From: Reticulitermes lucifugus
Lineage: Eukaryota > Arthropoda > Insecta > Blattodea > Rhinotermitidae
Length of the DNA stretch: 64,000 nt
Direction: 5' to 3'
Assembly (NCBI GenBank): GCA_026260175.1
Contig: JAKCWW010000619.1
Location: 34,652 to 98,651, forward strand
This document shows, piece by piece, positions 13,016 through 30,270 of the stretch. The position numbers and the translations under genes are program-made. The first letter of the stretch is position 1; the number at the start of each line of letters is the position of its first letter. The notes beneath the pieces were generated by a model. The model did not search any database. It was not told where the DNA came from and saw nothing but the letters and a program-made list of their open reading frames with translations.

Positions 13016-16000
13016 CGGTCAGATTCAAAAAAGTTAACGTTCTTTCTTCATTTTCTTTGTGTAGAGGATAATTAAAACTCTGTAATACCTAGCCATACCT
13101 CACCGAATATCATACGTGAGTATATTTTTGGACACCTGAAGCTACACTGAAACAGGAACAGGAATACTAAAAACGCAATGCCCTGTTCAGTTCATTAAGA
13201 TTTAAATAAGTTATGAGAACGTGCAAAGAAAGATGAGCTACACAGGCCCGCCTATTGCTTTGGAAATGTTCCAGTATTTGAACGTAAAGTCGGCATGTCC
13301 ACATATACGGTGAAGTAGTTCCCTTCTGTGTCCCGCATATAATTCATAACCTTTAGTCGTTTATAAGATCTGTAATTTTCGTGACGTTTCTTAGCATTAT
13401 CCGAAATAGGAAACTCACTCTCAGCATTTTAGAGGATGTGGCGGAAAGTTATCACGCGAAATGTTAAGCTTTCGTCGCTGTATAATTGAGGTCTTCGAAC
13501 TCCTGTGATATCTAGCGGCATCAGTTGGTGGTTAGTTTCCACTGACGCTGATCGACACCACAGAAGATCTTAAAAGTTATCTTATTCTGCGCAGATAATA
13601 GTACAAGCTACATGTAAAAATTTTTTAAAATTTAGATTTGACACATTCAAATCTGACACGTGACAACGGAAGCAGATAACTTTTCCGAAACATTGGTGCC
13701 TATAGGCCTATAATAACCTGTAAGCTACGCTGAAATGTCTTAGCAGCTATCTGCATCTATCTTCTTAGACTATCCTGAACAGGGAGGCAGTTAGCTTATC
13801 CGAAATATTATTCTCTATATACTAACTTAAATGGCGTCTTATCCCGTACGATGGCAGTCCTCATTAGCCCCGCTGGGGCAAACACATATTTCTCATTAAT
13901 TCATACCGAAAACAAGATTCTGAAAGTGATACCGACTTCCATGCCGCCTACTGGGATTGGCCTATTCTTAAGCTTGATTTTCTTCAACGTGAAAAGAAAA
14001 GGGATTGTATAATGCAAAGAATATATAGGTAGGCTGATCTGCGATAAAAATTTGTCTGATCAGCACCAATTATTACTACTGTAAGATACCGCATTAAAAT
14101 TGCTCCTCTCACTTCGCTGGTAACGGCCGATTCCTTCCAATTCGCTACCGACTTTTTACATTCGTCACCACTAGAGAGAGATTCTGTGACGTCACATGAT
14201 GTACGACAGTGTTTCTCAACCAGTGCTGCGCGAGTTCTGTGGCTTCTGCTCGTAGAAAGTAACGTTGTTTCCTCTTAAGTGCTTGCTAATTTTAGTTTTA
14301 TTCTGATTACTGCCAGGAAAATTGATGTCTCTTAATAAATACCTCTGTTGACATAATGACGGTTTGGGCATTTTAAGCAGGTCTGAGTTTCTGATTTGTA
14401 AATACTCCAACTCCAAATATTGCCACGCTTTGTGCCTAAAGCATCCGAGAATTGGGATAATTTTTGGGAGGGGGTCCGCAGAATTGGTGAGACTTTATAA
14501 GGTGTCCGTGGTAACAGATAGTCACAGGTTGAGACTGCCTTCCTTGTATAGGTTTCACAGTGAGCCACACATGTTCCAAAGATATATGCATCTTACAGCA
14601 ATCGTCAAGAAATAATTTATTCTAAGAACTGATATAGCAAATCATTGCTTTAAATACTAATATTGGTGATATGCTAATGGTCTGAGGATAAAACACCACC
14701 TTCGCTATATAAAATGGTCGTTTAAAACAAGTGCGATTTTTCACCAACGTTAAAGTGTTCTGTAAACAATAGTACAGTAACAGCAAGAAGTTCCTTACCT
14801 TCAGCTGTCTTTTGTTATAGGTATGGTGGTTGGAAAGAGAAGTGAAGTGAAAGAACGTGGAGAATGTAAATTCTGTTGTGCGATCATTATGTGCCGTAAC
14901 ATGGGCAGAAATTTGTATTGTGTAGTTCATTTTTATTCTAGTCATCTTTAAACTTTTAATCGTCAGTTTTATGAAAAAGAAAAGAATAGACATAATTTTG
15001 TGGACTCAATAAACGGGATTCCTTGTAAATATTAACATGTTAAGATATAGGCCTAAACTGAAAACGCCATATAAATTGTAGAGAAGGAAGTGGGAAAAGA
15101 AGATTAAAAGTTTGAATGTCAAAATATTATGGTTTGTGTTTTCTCTGGTTTGGATGAACAAGTGGATGGACGCTATGCTTTGCTTCAGTCAACGCTTGTC
15201 AGCTTGTGAGTGTTGCAATGCTGTGTTTGGATTTGCCACTCAGGCAATCCGCAACTTCATAAATCAAGTTGGGAACCCAACACTTAAAAGTTCACTTCAC
15301 CTGTTCAACATTTCTTTGAAATACAACTGAGGTGATGCTAACATGAAGACCAGTTTGTTACTTAGTAGCCTTCTGCAGAAGCGTTAGTGCTTATTCGAAC
15401 CTCGTCGTAGGAAATTCCTTTCTATGGCCGTCTTAAATACACTACATCTAAAGAAACTCCTACAGTGGCAACTGTTATGTTTATTTCCAGCCTGTGATTT
15501 CCGAGAAATATTGTTTTAAATTTATTTCAATGTGCACGCAAGGCAAAAGTGTCGATAAGCAAGATGCGAGATGAAATTATTCTGTTCAAATTTTAAAATA
15601 TATTTTTATATATAGATTTACGTCAGGTTGGAGGCGACGTCATACACATTTTTTTTCAAAACTTCACGTTTGGGACATTAAGATCTTGATAAAGCAGTAC
15701 CCACAAATTCTATTTATTTACGATCAAGGTTATTAGGCCTGTGAAGTTTTGTGAGATTTAAATTTTTCGCTGCAGACCGTGAGCAGATGTCACTCTCCAG
15801 TATGATTGGACAAATTTTTCGACAAATCGGATGAACGCACATTTGTTGTCGTCTCCCTGAAGGTGCAGACACTAAGGTATCTTTATGCAAAACGTCTGAA
15901 AAATTTATACCACTATTTAGCGTCAAAACTCAGATAGAGGCAGCACATTTTATTATTATTTAACTATCTCAAATTTCGTATAGTCGTGCTTTCCAAACAC

Positions 16001-17952
16001 GCCTGTTACACGTCTCACCCGTTTCGTGTTTGGTAATTTGAGTGCTCTAATATACATGGAAAATTCATATTATAAAGATAATTATTAAATAAATTTTTAC
16101 GCTCTCCTCGCTTAGATCCAGGTATGAATTTAAGCAATTATAACTTAAGCAATAATTTTATTGTCATTTTGTATATAATAATAAAGCGTACTAAGTAACG
16201 CGTCCCGACTACTATATTTCCGTGATCATGTAAAAATTGTAAAAAAATGCATACTAAATTATAAAATCGGTAAATTAGAATCTCTACATCAGAAGATATA
16301 AAAAACAACGCCACAGAAATTCATCAACTAAGAATAAGTTAGTGGAATATCTTTATTTTAAATTAAAATTTAGATGCCTCGTATATGTTACCTCGTTATG
16401 ATATTTGTACTCTGAAATGTATGCTGAATTACCATATCACCAATGGGACAAAATATCTGAGTTGTTCATGGTGCGTTGTTTCTGAAGAATAAGTATACAA
16501 TGCATACTAATGAAAAACAAGAAAAGTGGCATAAAATTGCTTCAGTTTTGAATAGTTTGGTTTAACTAAGACACTTTCACAACTGGTTCTTGATAATTCC
16601 GATAATATGATAACGAATTAAATGATGAGATGACAAATTTGTACCTTCATGAAACTTCAAGAAATGTAATGGTCAACTGATTAAATTATGGGGAGGGAAT
16701 TTGGATACTTAGTGGAGCATGTGCAGTAGATAAAAATGTTAATAAAAGAATGCCTGGCGGTGTATACTTTTACAACATTATTCATGAAGGGGAAGACAAA
16801 GTCAGAAATTTGTGCAAAATTTGTACTTCATTGAAAGATGTGTCATAGATAAAAAGATTTTATGGGGAGATGAGATACCATATTGCTTAACATAATTCAT
16901 AACTTCTATCTTTTTTTTCTAACCTTAGTTCCTTTTCTTCCATCAAGAGTGCGTGAAGCAGGGTAGCGAATCTAATAAAGCGATTGCCTTCAGGATGGAA
17001 AATAAATGTTCATTTACCGACAAGGGCAGGAATTGTTACAAGATAAAATTTTCAGGGACCTACTTAGTTTCTACAGTATAGGTACTGGTCATTATTTTCA
17101 CTGAGATAAAGCGGCTGAAGAATTCAGCTGGTTGTTTCTGTCCATTTAGTTCCGAAGACTAGAATACTTAGTGTTTTATTTTCACATCTGCTAAACGCCT
17201 TCTTTGGTTGATGTTTAGACACCGCAGGATCTGTAATCAATTTTAGCCCCTTATCTTACCACAAAAATATGGACAAGCATGCCACGTCAACTATTAAGAT
17301 AAGCTAACTGAGCTTCATCCGGTATACACATCTAATAGGCTTATTCTTTAAACAGATCGGTCTTTTATAATTGGCAACCTTTATCTAAAGTAATTCTGTC
17401 TTTTCTTTCTATTTCCACGATCATGACTGTGCATTTTCAGGCTTTATATGCAAGCAGTTGAAATATGGTATTGCTGTAAATTATTTACAGTTCCGCATTG
17501 CCTATGATGTACCTTTGATGCATTTAAAGACTGGAATAAAAATTGCACGAATTTATAATATGATAATTCCAGCTAGTAAAAACAGGGTGCAGACTCTTAA
17601 GTTAGAGGACTGCTTTCTAATTAGGTCCTATCCTATCCTTCCTTGTTACATAAATTGGACGAATGAATATTACCACCTTCTGGGATGAGGTATTTACCGC
17701 CGTTTCGGAGGAACATTCCCCAACATATTCAGGGTATAAATCTACCAAAATGCTCCGTCTCACCGCCCAGTAAACAATCATATCTGTAGTCACAGCCGTG
17801 AAATCCCCAAAACCTTCAGAGATGAATAAAGTAGGTGAAAATTCCGTACACTCGTACCCGTAAGTAACATTAATTTAAAGTCTGAAGAACTCTACTATTA
17901 GGCATTAAGTAGCTTAAGTGATTGCCTTGCAGTGTAATTGAAACATTTCATA
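13016..17952. other. intergenic between the promoter-like island and ftz
   Basis: Apart from the decayed hAT-like element nothing is recognised. The 123-codon frame at 14622-14993 (minus) is AT-rich low-information sequence. Confidence 0.6.
14207..14537. mobile_element. decayed hAT-like nonautonomous DNA transposon
   Basis: The left end is CAGTGTTTCTCAACCAGTG. The right end, reverse-complemented, is CAGTCTCAACCTGTG, the same sequence with a three-base gap. The interior holds repeated TCCGCAG/TCCGTGG blocks common in hAT ends. I found no matching 8-bp target duplication, so the boundaries are uncertain. Confidence 0.45.
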
Positions 17953-17958
17953 TTTATT
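17953..17958 (-). other. candidate ftz polyadenylation signal
   Basis: The first AATAAA on the minus strand after the ftz stop codon lies about 150 bases downstream, which would give a short 3' UTR. The sequence between is very AT-rich, so a chance match is possible. Confidence 0.45.
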
Positions 17959-18105
17959 ATTTTAATAAAATATATTAATATAATTCTACTTCATATATTT
18001 AAGTAGGCTGGAGTTTTAATTCTTTAAATACATATTAAAAATTACTTATTAAAAAATATATATTTTGATTTTTACTCACGTAGAAAATCGATCTAGTTAC
18101 TGATT

Positions 18106-21301
<3,196 letters not shown>

Positions 21302-21960
21302 TACGAACAAAATATTTTGTTTTAAGTCTTGAAGCAAACTTAACCACTTTGCACTGCCAGTAACATACACAAAACACATTAGTGTATACACTCACACACT
21401 GTGGATGATTATGTTTTGTTGAAATTTGTAAAATAAATTGGCCCCCTCATAAAACTCAAATACAAAATGCTTAAGTGTCACATGAGTATACGCCACACTA
21501 AAAATATCAAACAATTTTCCTTCATAAAGTTGTCACTCGCGTAGTTTTAATGCCTTCCACATTTCTGAACCTACTCATGGGTAACTTGGTCGAAAAATGA
21601 TTTGTGTCGTCCAAGTGAAAGTGGGTGAAGCTGCATAGTGGGTGAGGTTGAATGTGTCACAGTACGTCTGCCTGTCCTCTGTCACTTCCCTCTCGCACAC
21701 ATTCATGTACGTCCCTTTTTCCCTAAAAGTTTGGGTTTTTCGGAAGGGGACGGTATGAGTCGTGTTGAGGGAGGTTGATGAAAATAGGCCCTATAGTTTC
21801 CTATACCACTTTCAAGGCATAGGGTCTCTTACCTCCCTTCCACCACACTTTCACCCCCCGCCAGCATAACTCACGGCCTTCTGAGCCTCTTTTCATTCTA
21901 TCAGCTGCCCTTCCAGCCCTCAGCTTACCCCTCCTTCGGTCGTGAAACTGAATGCTTATT
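21302..21960 (-). promoter_or_regulatory. ftz 5' flank and probable promoter region
   Basis: The first 250 bases upstream of the ATG are AT-rich and should hold the 5' UTR and start site, but I found no clear TATA box or initiator. From about 21650 to 21960 the plus strand is C-rich, with many CCCT and CACTT runs, unlike its AT-rich surroundings. It contains TCAAGGCAT at 21812-21820, a partial match to the Ftz-F1 site YCAAGGYCR. Only the position of this region supports a promoter role. Confidence 0.4.
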
Positions 21961-24900
21961 CTGTACACTCCGTGTTACTCAGAAAATCAAATTGCGTCTG
22001 AAATAGCCTGTAATTAGAACTTTTCTTCACTGCAATATATTATGCCCTGTGAATGGCTACACATTTACGTCTTTATCACTCTATTAACGTATAACATGCT
22101 GTGGGTTCAGAAGTTGTCTCACAGGAATGCAAAGCAGGCGTAACTCTGACGTAAATTTAGGTGAATGGAAGAAGCGAAAAGTAAAGAGAGGCTGTTTACA
22201 ATGAATCAGTGCACGTGAATCTTAGTTGATTCGGATTAACTATAGATTTGTGTAAGGATATGTATAATAATCCTTGATTGTCGGTATCTGTTATTATGTA
22301 TCAAATTATTTAGGCAAACCAAGTACTTTTATGGTTCGTAAAAAATACGTACGTACAACTAAAAAAAAAGAATCACAATATAAATCGGTCCCTTACTCTC
22401 TGAGAAGACATGTAAGACGTGAATAACTGTGCTAAGTAAAGTGGTTTCCCTAGCAAAGAAAATGAAATATGAAAGCAATGAGACCATTCATAATACATGA
22501 CGAAGTGCAGGAAGATATATTTATATCCACCATCACTGAAATATGAATTAATCTAACAAATATTTAAAACTCACTCTTTACTCGCAGAAAACTCATCTCC
22601 CTTATCTCCTGCAGAGAAAGAAGTGTCAATGCCATATAGGGTAATAATCATAGGATCTCATAACAACCACGCAGAACATATACCATTCTGTGGACAAAAC
22701 ATTCAGTTTATAGCAGTAAAGTTGAATGTACACATAGCTACAAATGTGTTTTGAAATGTTAAGGCATTTGTAGTTTTGTACGGACTGAGTGAGACATAAG
22801 GAATGCTATGGGCTTCTGACGATGGTATGTTACATTTAGGAATACGTTGTTTATGACTTTTCCCGTCATGCATTTTTCCAAAAAGGACATAAAATAACAA
22901 TACTTGGAAAGAAGTTTTTTAACCTTCACGTAAGAAGGTGGGTTTCACCTACTCAGATGTGTTCGTTAGAAACAACTATTGCCATACATCATATCTCCCA
23001 ACACATACGTTAATTTTCTTGCTTTGTGTACTTTTGGATGTTAGAAAAGTCTAGAAGCGAAGCAGTAACGAAAAACAAAGCAAGACTGTAACCGACATAT
23101 TAGAATTATTAGGGAGTTTGTGAAGAAGAAGACATGGTGTAATTTACAGTAGATATAAGAAACCCTAGGAGTAGTAACACCCGTTGGGAAAGAATGGTCC
23201 TAGGTTGATTAAACTGTATTTGCCTGTGTCAGACAACAGTGGTTGAGGCATCTCACTTGATTATCTCTTGTCCGCCTGCTGAATAAAACACCACATTTTG
23301 CCCACACAGTATATTTATATTTAATTTAAATTAAATTCTTAGAGTAACCACTGATTATAGTCCTAGCATCTTTATGTGGGTGGTCTTACATTAGACACGA
23401 TGTTTGTTTTCTGTGAGGTGGAAACTGAATTGTTATATTTAACTAAAGTTTACGGCGTCATATGACAAGGTAACAATATCCACACACCAATGCACCAAAT
23501 TCATCACAAAAAATTCTGGGTTGTGACGTCACTCACAATACGTGCGACTTTATTTTGTTTTTCGCGTGCTTAACTATGGAGGCCGGGTGTGACGCCATTC
23601 ACAAACCAAATTCTGTCTTTGCCATGACTACGTCTGTCGTAAATAGGATGGGTGTAAGGTCGCTGGTAACCTTGGGACCTCGGTGCGACCCAATCACTCA
23701 TTCAGTCAGCCACTCACCGTAGGGTACTAAATACTGTAGATTTAGACTGACGTAAATAGGCCAAAGTGTCAAAAGCAAGGCGTTATACGTAATATGTTTA
23801 TCGTAAAGAGTTCTGGGTTAAGTCTACATATTTGGCTACGGATACTTAATGCTTCCTATGCCTTGACGTAGTGATCGGTGCGGCACAAGGTTAATATTCC
23901 GTGTCAATGTCAGTCCGCAAAGTGTTAGTAACTAAACAGGGTTACTACAAGATGCAGAGCAGTTGTGTACAGGCCTGAGCACAGAACCGGATTCAGTCAG
24001 GTTTATTCGGACATTGGGCTCCGTGCTGTAACTGAAGATTGCAAGACGCATGTGGCAGCGCCAACATACGCAAGAGGTCTTTAATTAAACAACATATAGG
24101 ACGTAATTAACCGTGTTAGGTCTCGAGACCATTTGACCCAAAATTACAATAACAACGACACAGTGTTTAAAAATATTATAATGCTTGTAAGGAATATCAA
24201 CACTGAAAACACTCTCATTCAGCTTTCGGTAATTTATGTCGTTCCGCCATTGATGTTAATAGCTGTGCAACTCTTAGAATAAGAGACTGTACAGTCTTTA
24301 TCCTGTGCAGTTTCTGGGGCACGACAAAAGCCTAGTGTTTAAGTCCACCCCCACTCATTTCCACCTCCCTTTTCTCAGAGGGCGACGAGCAGAAAGAGAC
24401 GGGGATATTCACATATCATAATGAGATTCAGCGAAATTTGGTGCCGGACCCCTGACTTCGACGTGGACCAATCACATCGGTGACAGACTCAGGGGTAAAG
24501 AAAGCCTATTGTCACGTCGTCAACAGAAGCAACGGTTTGGAAATTGTATACACAGTAGAAACCCCCTGATGGGAGCACCCCCTCATACTTACCACCCCCT
24601 TCATCTCTTTCACCCTGTATAACTTCCCCTTCCATCTTGATCAGGGATTATTCTTTTCATTTTATTCTTCTTCTTCTCACTTCAAAAATTGGTGCGTGTG
24701 TCTGCATGCATTTTTGTGATACTGACCTACCCCACACATCCCCCTCACAATAGATACGTTAAGAAGAAGCCGTATCATTAACCAAAGCCGCATATTATAT
24801 AAGAACGACCCTCAAATTTTTTGTATGTACTATATGAGTTTTATAGTGTGTTCATTAATGCTACTATGGAGATTTCTGCAGAATCAAACAAGGCAAGCAT

Positions 24901-27900
24901 GTAGCAGGAAAATAAATTTGATGATCACTAAAAACTCAAACTGTCATACTTAGAAGTTTTACTTAATACGTGCATCTTAAAATCTGCTGCTTTTGCAGTA
25001 GGCTAATGCAGATGTTGTAAAAATGGGCGCAAGTGAAACAACTTCCAAGATAAATGGAACAACTTCCAAAAAACACGCATCGCCTGCATTTGTCCTCTTA
25101 TATTTACCGAATGTACTGCATAGGCTTTCAGTATTACGTAAATGCTTGTATACCTCCAGGCAAGAGGAACTGAAATCATCGTCGTAGGAGGCTTATTATT
25201 TGCAGAGAAATGCATTTTAGTCCGGGTTTACGGCAAGGTTATGTAACTAAAAATTCCGTCTATAAGACAGAGAGTAGTATGTTCTTATTTGCTAATAAAA
25301 GTGGTTTTATTAAATATGTAAATAAACAAGAACGCAACTATTAATGAAAATCTTGTTGTGATATTTAAATAGGAATTATGTTTTGTTTAAGTGACATTCG
25401 TGTGGTATATTATAAACATGACCGTGGTAAATGTAGGCGTACTCCATTTGGAATTTAGCATTAGCCTAATCTGACTACAGTTAACTTGTAAAAATTTAAG
25501 GTAAATATAACGAGCTTAGGATCATGGCAAATGATTATAAGTGGCTTAGAATCGTGGTAAGTGGATATATTTGTGGTCAGCGGCATTGAATCTTCGGGTT
25601 CTGTTTCATAGGATGTAATACACTTTATTTAATTGAAGAAAATCATAAAATGAGAATTTTTGGGTAAGGGCACTTCTGTAAAATTTCTATGTAAAAGAAT
25701 TGGGTGTTATCGTACTAGTGTGTGGTAATAACTGAATGCAAGTTCTAATTCTTCGTCACATAATATGTCGGCATCTGCTTTGCAGATAACACAAAACTGA
25801 GGAAGAATGAAACCAACGTATTTGCTGAGTAGCTTACAGTGATCTAAGTTATACTACGTTTCAGCTACAAAACTCATAATTTTCCCTGACATAAAATCAT
25901 CAATCTCCTATATGTTTCTAAGTGTCAATGCGTTCATTTGCGTCTTTGCTCCACCCCCTTTGAACAGAAGCCGAACGGAGTCTAGATACAGCCCACTGCT
26001 GGGCTGCTGGGCTGCTTGGCATTTCCTGTGTATTTATGAGTTACCTCTAGAAAAGCCAGCAGTCAAATTCAGACTTACATCCATTGACTGCTTTGTTACA
26101 TCTTTTTTCACAACTGCCTCTCTAACCTGTACACCATTTTTATTTTCGACTTTTCAAATGAATCTTTTTTTCTATGTCCGCGTTTTCCCTTTCCATTGCC
26201 CCTTACACTACAATAGCTCCGAAAACCACAGTCACCTACAAGCACACCCTCAAACGACCAATTTTAATGCAATATTTTCCCATTTCTGTATACAACCCCC
26301 ATATGGAAAAGGGTAGGACTGCTTCACTTAACAATTTTTATGGCTTTTCTTACCATTTATTCCCATCGTATTCAAACGATGACATCTAAGTATACGCGAA
26401 TGAAATATATGAAATATATATAACAAACGAATTCAATTATATGCATTTTAGGGGACAGACTCTCTCTTGTTGGTTTTGCATCCCCCTTTAGTAAAGTAGC
26501 GGGTAAATTTATATCCGAAATTGAATTCTAATCAACACATGTTCATTCACTAATTCGGAACGAATGATTTGTAGGTTTTAAATTTGAATATAAGTGGTTG
26601 GTAGGAAGAGACTCTACATAATGCCTTAGAAGACGAGAAAGGAATGGTTTATAATTAACTTTACCACATTTAATTTGACACTTCAATTAAATTTCGCGAC
26701 TTTTTGTTTCACGTTTTAGACTATATAACAGCATTTTCAGTATGTTACATCAAGAAGATGAATGACGTTTTAAAATCATAAACAATTTAATGGGCCTGTA
26801 GCATCTAATCCATAGTTTTCGAAAAAGAAGGAGGTTGAGGAGAAGGCCAAGGAATATGGAATTTTTAAAACTGTAGAAGATATCGTTACTGCTCTTAGAT
26901 TGTCTAAAGGCACTCAAGAAAACTACGCGAAAAAATCTGCCCAGCCTCGGTGTCGAGAATGAAAGCCGGGAGTTTCCGAATAGAAAAAAGCATACTGACT
27001 ATTCAGCTCTTCAAGGATTGTGACTAGGTGGAATATAAAGTGAAGACTGTTATTTCGAGATGGTGGGACAGAAGGCGGTTAGTACAGCCCGTGGACCGGA
27101 AGCGGACGTCAAAAATTTAAATTTGGCACGCTGCGAGATTCCAAATTCTGCTCGTAATACAGAGTCTGGAGAACAATCAGTTCTGACAGAAAATTACTTA
27201 CATAAAAATACAGATTTTGACAAAATTCTTTAAAAATTTTCACCTTTGCTTATGTTAGTAATTCCATTTTAAAAACTGACAGGTATCCCTGCCCCACTCT
27301 GTATTTGGAAACGAAAGAAAAAATATCGGAATGAAACTTATGAAGAAATTAAAAGAAGATTAAATTCTCTGAATACTTGTTTCCTTTCAATTTTTGAGTC
27401 TTTTTTCCTCGTTCAGTCAATATTATCTGAAAGAATATAAAAAACAAAATTGTTGTCTTTTTACTGCATTAGACTGTGTGTGAAACCTCATTTCTCATCG
27501 TAAGGGGAGATCACGTATTGCGGGTCTGTGAGACCAAAATTATAAGCATATAATTTGGTCAAAAGAGAAAAGAAGTGACAACAGCTGAATAAAGGTGTGA
27601 GGGCTTCCATACTTTGGGCTGTTCAATGGATATTATATTTACGAGCACATTAAAGAAAATTAGGTACCTGGGGCATGTAACGCGGATGGGGAGTTGTGTA
27701 ATGCACACTTTTCAGTCGGAAAACCCGAATGGAAAGAAAGATGTGAGAGTTGTAGGCTTGAATACTACGATCATATTGTACTAGATCATAAAGTAGTAGG
27801 ATATGAGGGTGTGGATTAGATTTAAATGGCTATTGTTAGTTTTCAGTAGCGGACCATTTTGAACATAACGAAAATCTGGTATTCATAATAAGTGCACAAA

Positions 27901-29114
27901 TTACTTGACTAACATTTCAAGGACTCTATTTCATGTAGTGTATTTGTTTTAGTATTTACTTACTTGTTGGATGCTTTGTTTGTGGAATGTACATTAGAAG
28001 CTTGGCTTCAAACTCGTTATTATATTTGAGGATCTATCTAAATACTTCACCATCTAAACTTTACGTGCCTAAGAATCATTGTGAAATTTTTTTAAATGTC
28101 CTTACAAAACAAGATAGCATTTAAAAACTAAAGCTTAAATTATCTATTTCGATTCCTAAAAATCTTTAGTTTATGCTTCCTATATGTGCTGTATTACTTA
28201 GAATATATATACACACACAAAAACAAGCAAATTGCTTTAGGTAATTCAGAATTCATCCTAATTAAATTACTAGAAGGAACGTCTGGTATGCGTGGCTTCA
28301 ACTATAGGAGTCTGTCACATACGTGTACTTAAAGAATGTGTGACAGTGGTCAATTGTGATTGTAAAAGTTAGGTTTTGGCGATATCAAATATTTGGATAT
28401 AGGCCTATACAAGCAGATAAGACGTTTCGGAGGAATGAACGAAGGAGTGCATTTTCTGTGGTAATCTATAGATAAATTATTCGTGCTGCTTGAGAATGGG
28501 CTTAAAGTCACGTTCACAGTCTTTTATATTTTCGTATTCGGAGAATAAATAACTTCCAAATTATTCCTTATGGATAATAAACATTTTTCCAGAGCAGAGG
28601 ATGTGAAAAATGTATATATTTATGGTAGGAATTGGCTATAGTAATATATGGAACCACTTTGCAGTTGTCATGCTGAAAGAATCCAACTGCATTCTTGAAA
28701 TCAAGAAACTGAGACTCGTAACATTAATGCAGTGTAAAATATTGCTTCAACTCCACAAGGACGGTAATAGAAAGAAATGGAGACTGATGACAGCATTTGT
28801 TACTTCTAATGAAACTGTGACATAAAATTGGCAGCGAGCAGTAGCATATAGGTTTGCCTGTCTTGCTTTAGCTTAAAGACGCGGCCCCGCATGGGGCCAT
28901 GAAACTATTTCCTGTGCCCGCCAAAAATGATAATTTCCAATTAAATTACATGTAAATGATAAGGATACGGCAAATTAAATTATGAACACAGAATTGAACG
29001 TAAACGTTACTAGACAGACATAATTAACTTTCACTACTAGTCGAAATTAATTTTTAATTTGATAAATTAATTTTAAATCAAGTTTATTGAGTCAAAAAGC
29101 GTTGACTCTCACTT
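21961..29114. other. repeat-poor intergenic block right of ftz
   Basis: Seven kilobases with one LINE tail relic (27.64 kb) and no SINE. C-rich patches occur at 24.35-24.7 kb and GC-richer sequence at 23.5-23.75 kb, with TGACGTCA at 23524-23531. The 134-codon frame at 25912-26316 has no recognisable domain. Confidence 0.6.
27640..27760 (+). mobile_element. LINE relic (reverse transcriptase ORF C-terminal end)
   Basis: The plus-strand translation reads YLGHVTRMGS...FQSENPNGKKDVRVVG. It matches the GH-x-x-RM ... GKP-x-GKR pattern found at the end of ORF2 in many non-LTR retrotransposons. It is short and has stop codons in the flanking part. Confidence 0.55.
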
Positions 29115-29333
29115 CGTTTTCTCTTATCCCTGTACCTCGATCTTTTCCCTATTTCTTACGATAAAGCAGTGGCACAAAGCATTTGAGGTTTATTTTATTT
29201 GAGTTTCACTTGAAATAAGCCTCAAATATTTTGTGCAAGTTTTTGTACAAAAAATTTGAGGCTTACATTTTTACCACTGCCTTACCGTAAGAGACAGGAA
29301 AGATACGAGGTACGGGAATAAGAAGAAAAGGCG
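29115..29333. repeat. long imperfect inverted repeat (foldback or MITE-like)
   Basis: The left arm (about 29115-29189) pairs with the right arm (about 29254-29333). TACCTCG / CGAGGTA, TTCTTACG / CGTAAGAG and GCAGTGG / CCACTGC lie in mirrored order. The centre adds a nested hairpin of CCTCAAAT-TTTTGTGCAA against TTGTACAAAA-ATTTGAGG. No target duplication was found. Confidence 0.75.
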
Positions 29334-29732
29334 TCATTCACATTCACAATTGTGGAGAGAGACATGCCAACAGCAGGCTGCTTCGTTAGTGGAGTGATCT
29401 GTCAGTGAGTCACGTGTAATAATATTTTATTGGGTTGTGACCCACAGTAATGTGATAGAGAAAATAAGTTACAGTGGTGGGTATGCTGCGAGGTAAATGG
29501 GTCGTGTCCGGCGAATGAGGACAATAAGCAGTTCTGCCTTTTGGGTCAAGGCGTGAGTCTGGCAAAAGGAACCGAAAACGGTGTTTTATTGCGCTATGGA
29601 GAGGGTGGGGAGCAATGTTCTGCGAATGCATTCGTAAAATGTGCGTAATCACACTCAGTAGGATTACAAGGCCCACGGGAACGAAATTTTGTAGTGTCCC
29701 ATGACAGTCACTCGAAATTAATTTGCCGTTGT

Positions 29733-30085
29733 CTAGTGGGCGAGATAGCGTTGTCGATGTTCTGACTGAACTATAGGATGAACGACAAGGAAATTATGGT
29801 TCGAATCCGTTCAGGAACATTGCGATGCAAGCCGGAAGGTCGCGGGTTCTATTCCCGATGGGGTCATTGGGATTTTTCATTGACTTAATTCTTTCGGCCT
29901 CACTGTGGCCCAGGGGTCGTCTCAGCCTCTAACAGAAAGAGTACCAGGGTTTCTCTGGGGGGTGAAGGCGGCCAGTGCGTTGGGCTGACAACCTTACCGC
30001 CTTCATGTGCCGATTGTGTAGAAATTCTGGGAGCCTCGACCTCTTTTAAGGGCCTGTCCATGCCTATATAGGGATAGCTTTTATC
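29733..30085 (+). mobile_element. tRNA-derived SINE, family D (possibly composite)
   Basis: Two B-box-like blocks lie in a row: GGTTCGAATCC (about 29802) and GGGTTCTATTCCCGATGGGG (about 29843-29863). A GC-rich body with TGGCCCAGGGGTCGTCTCAG and GCGTTGGGCTGACAACC follows, ending near GGGATAGCTTTT. The doubled head suggests a dimer or one SINE inserted next to another. Both ends are estimates. Confidence 0.6.
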
Positions 30086-30270
30086 CGTTTAGAGAGCAAG
30101 AGACTTTTCTCTACTCCCAATCTGACACCATCTACTACCAAGATTACAAATTATTAAAGTCCCACCAGAAATTCCTCATATACGGCTTCATTGCGTGCAA
30201 TGCGGATTCTTCTTTATCCTAACATAAACGTGGGATTGTTATTGAGTTAATGCCGGCATAATGCACCTGA

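Noticed and set aside
14622-14993. 123-codon open frame, minus strand
   Set aside because: AT-rich, Phe/Thr/Ile-rich, no recognisable family and no splice or promoter context.
21302-21391. Longer Ftz N terminus from an upstream in-frame start
   Set aside because: The added residues lack Hox N-terminal similarity, and the first codon of the longer frame (21391) is GTG, not ATG.
25912-26316. 134-codon open frame, plus strand
   Set aside because: No domain, no signal beyond composition, and pyrimidine-rich sequence that avoids stops by chance.
28883-28898. GGCCCC-GCAT-GGGGCC hairpin as a terminator or regulatory site
   Set aside because: A short isolated palindrome with no surrounding signal.
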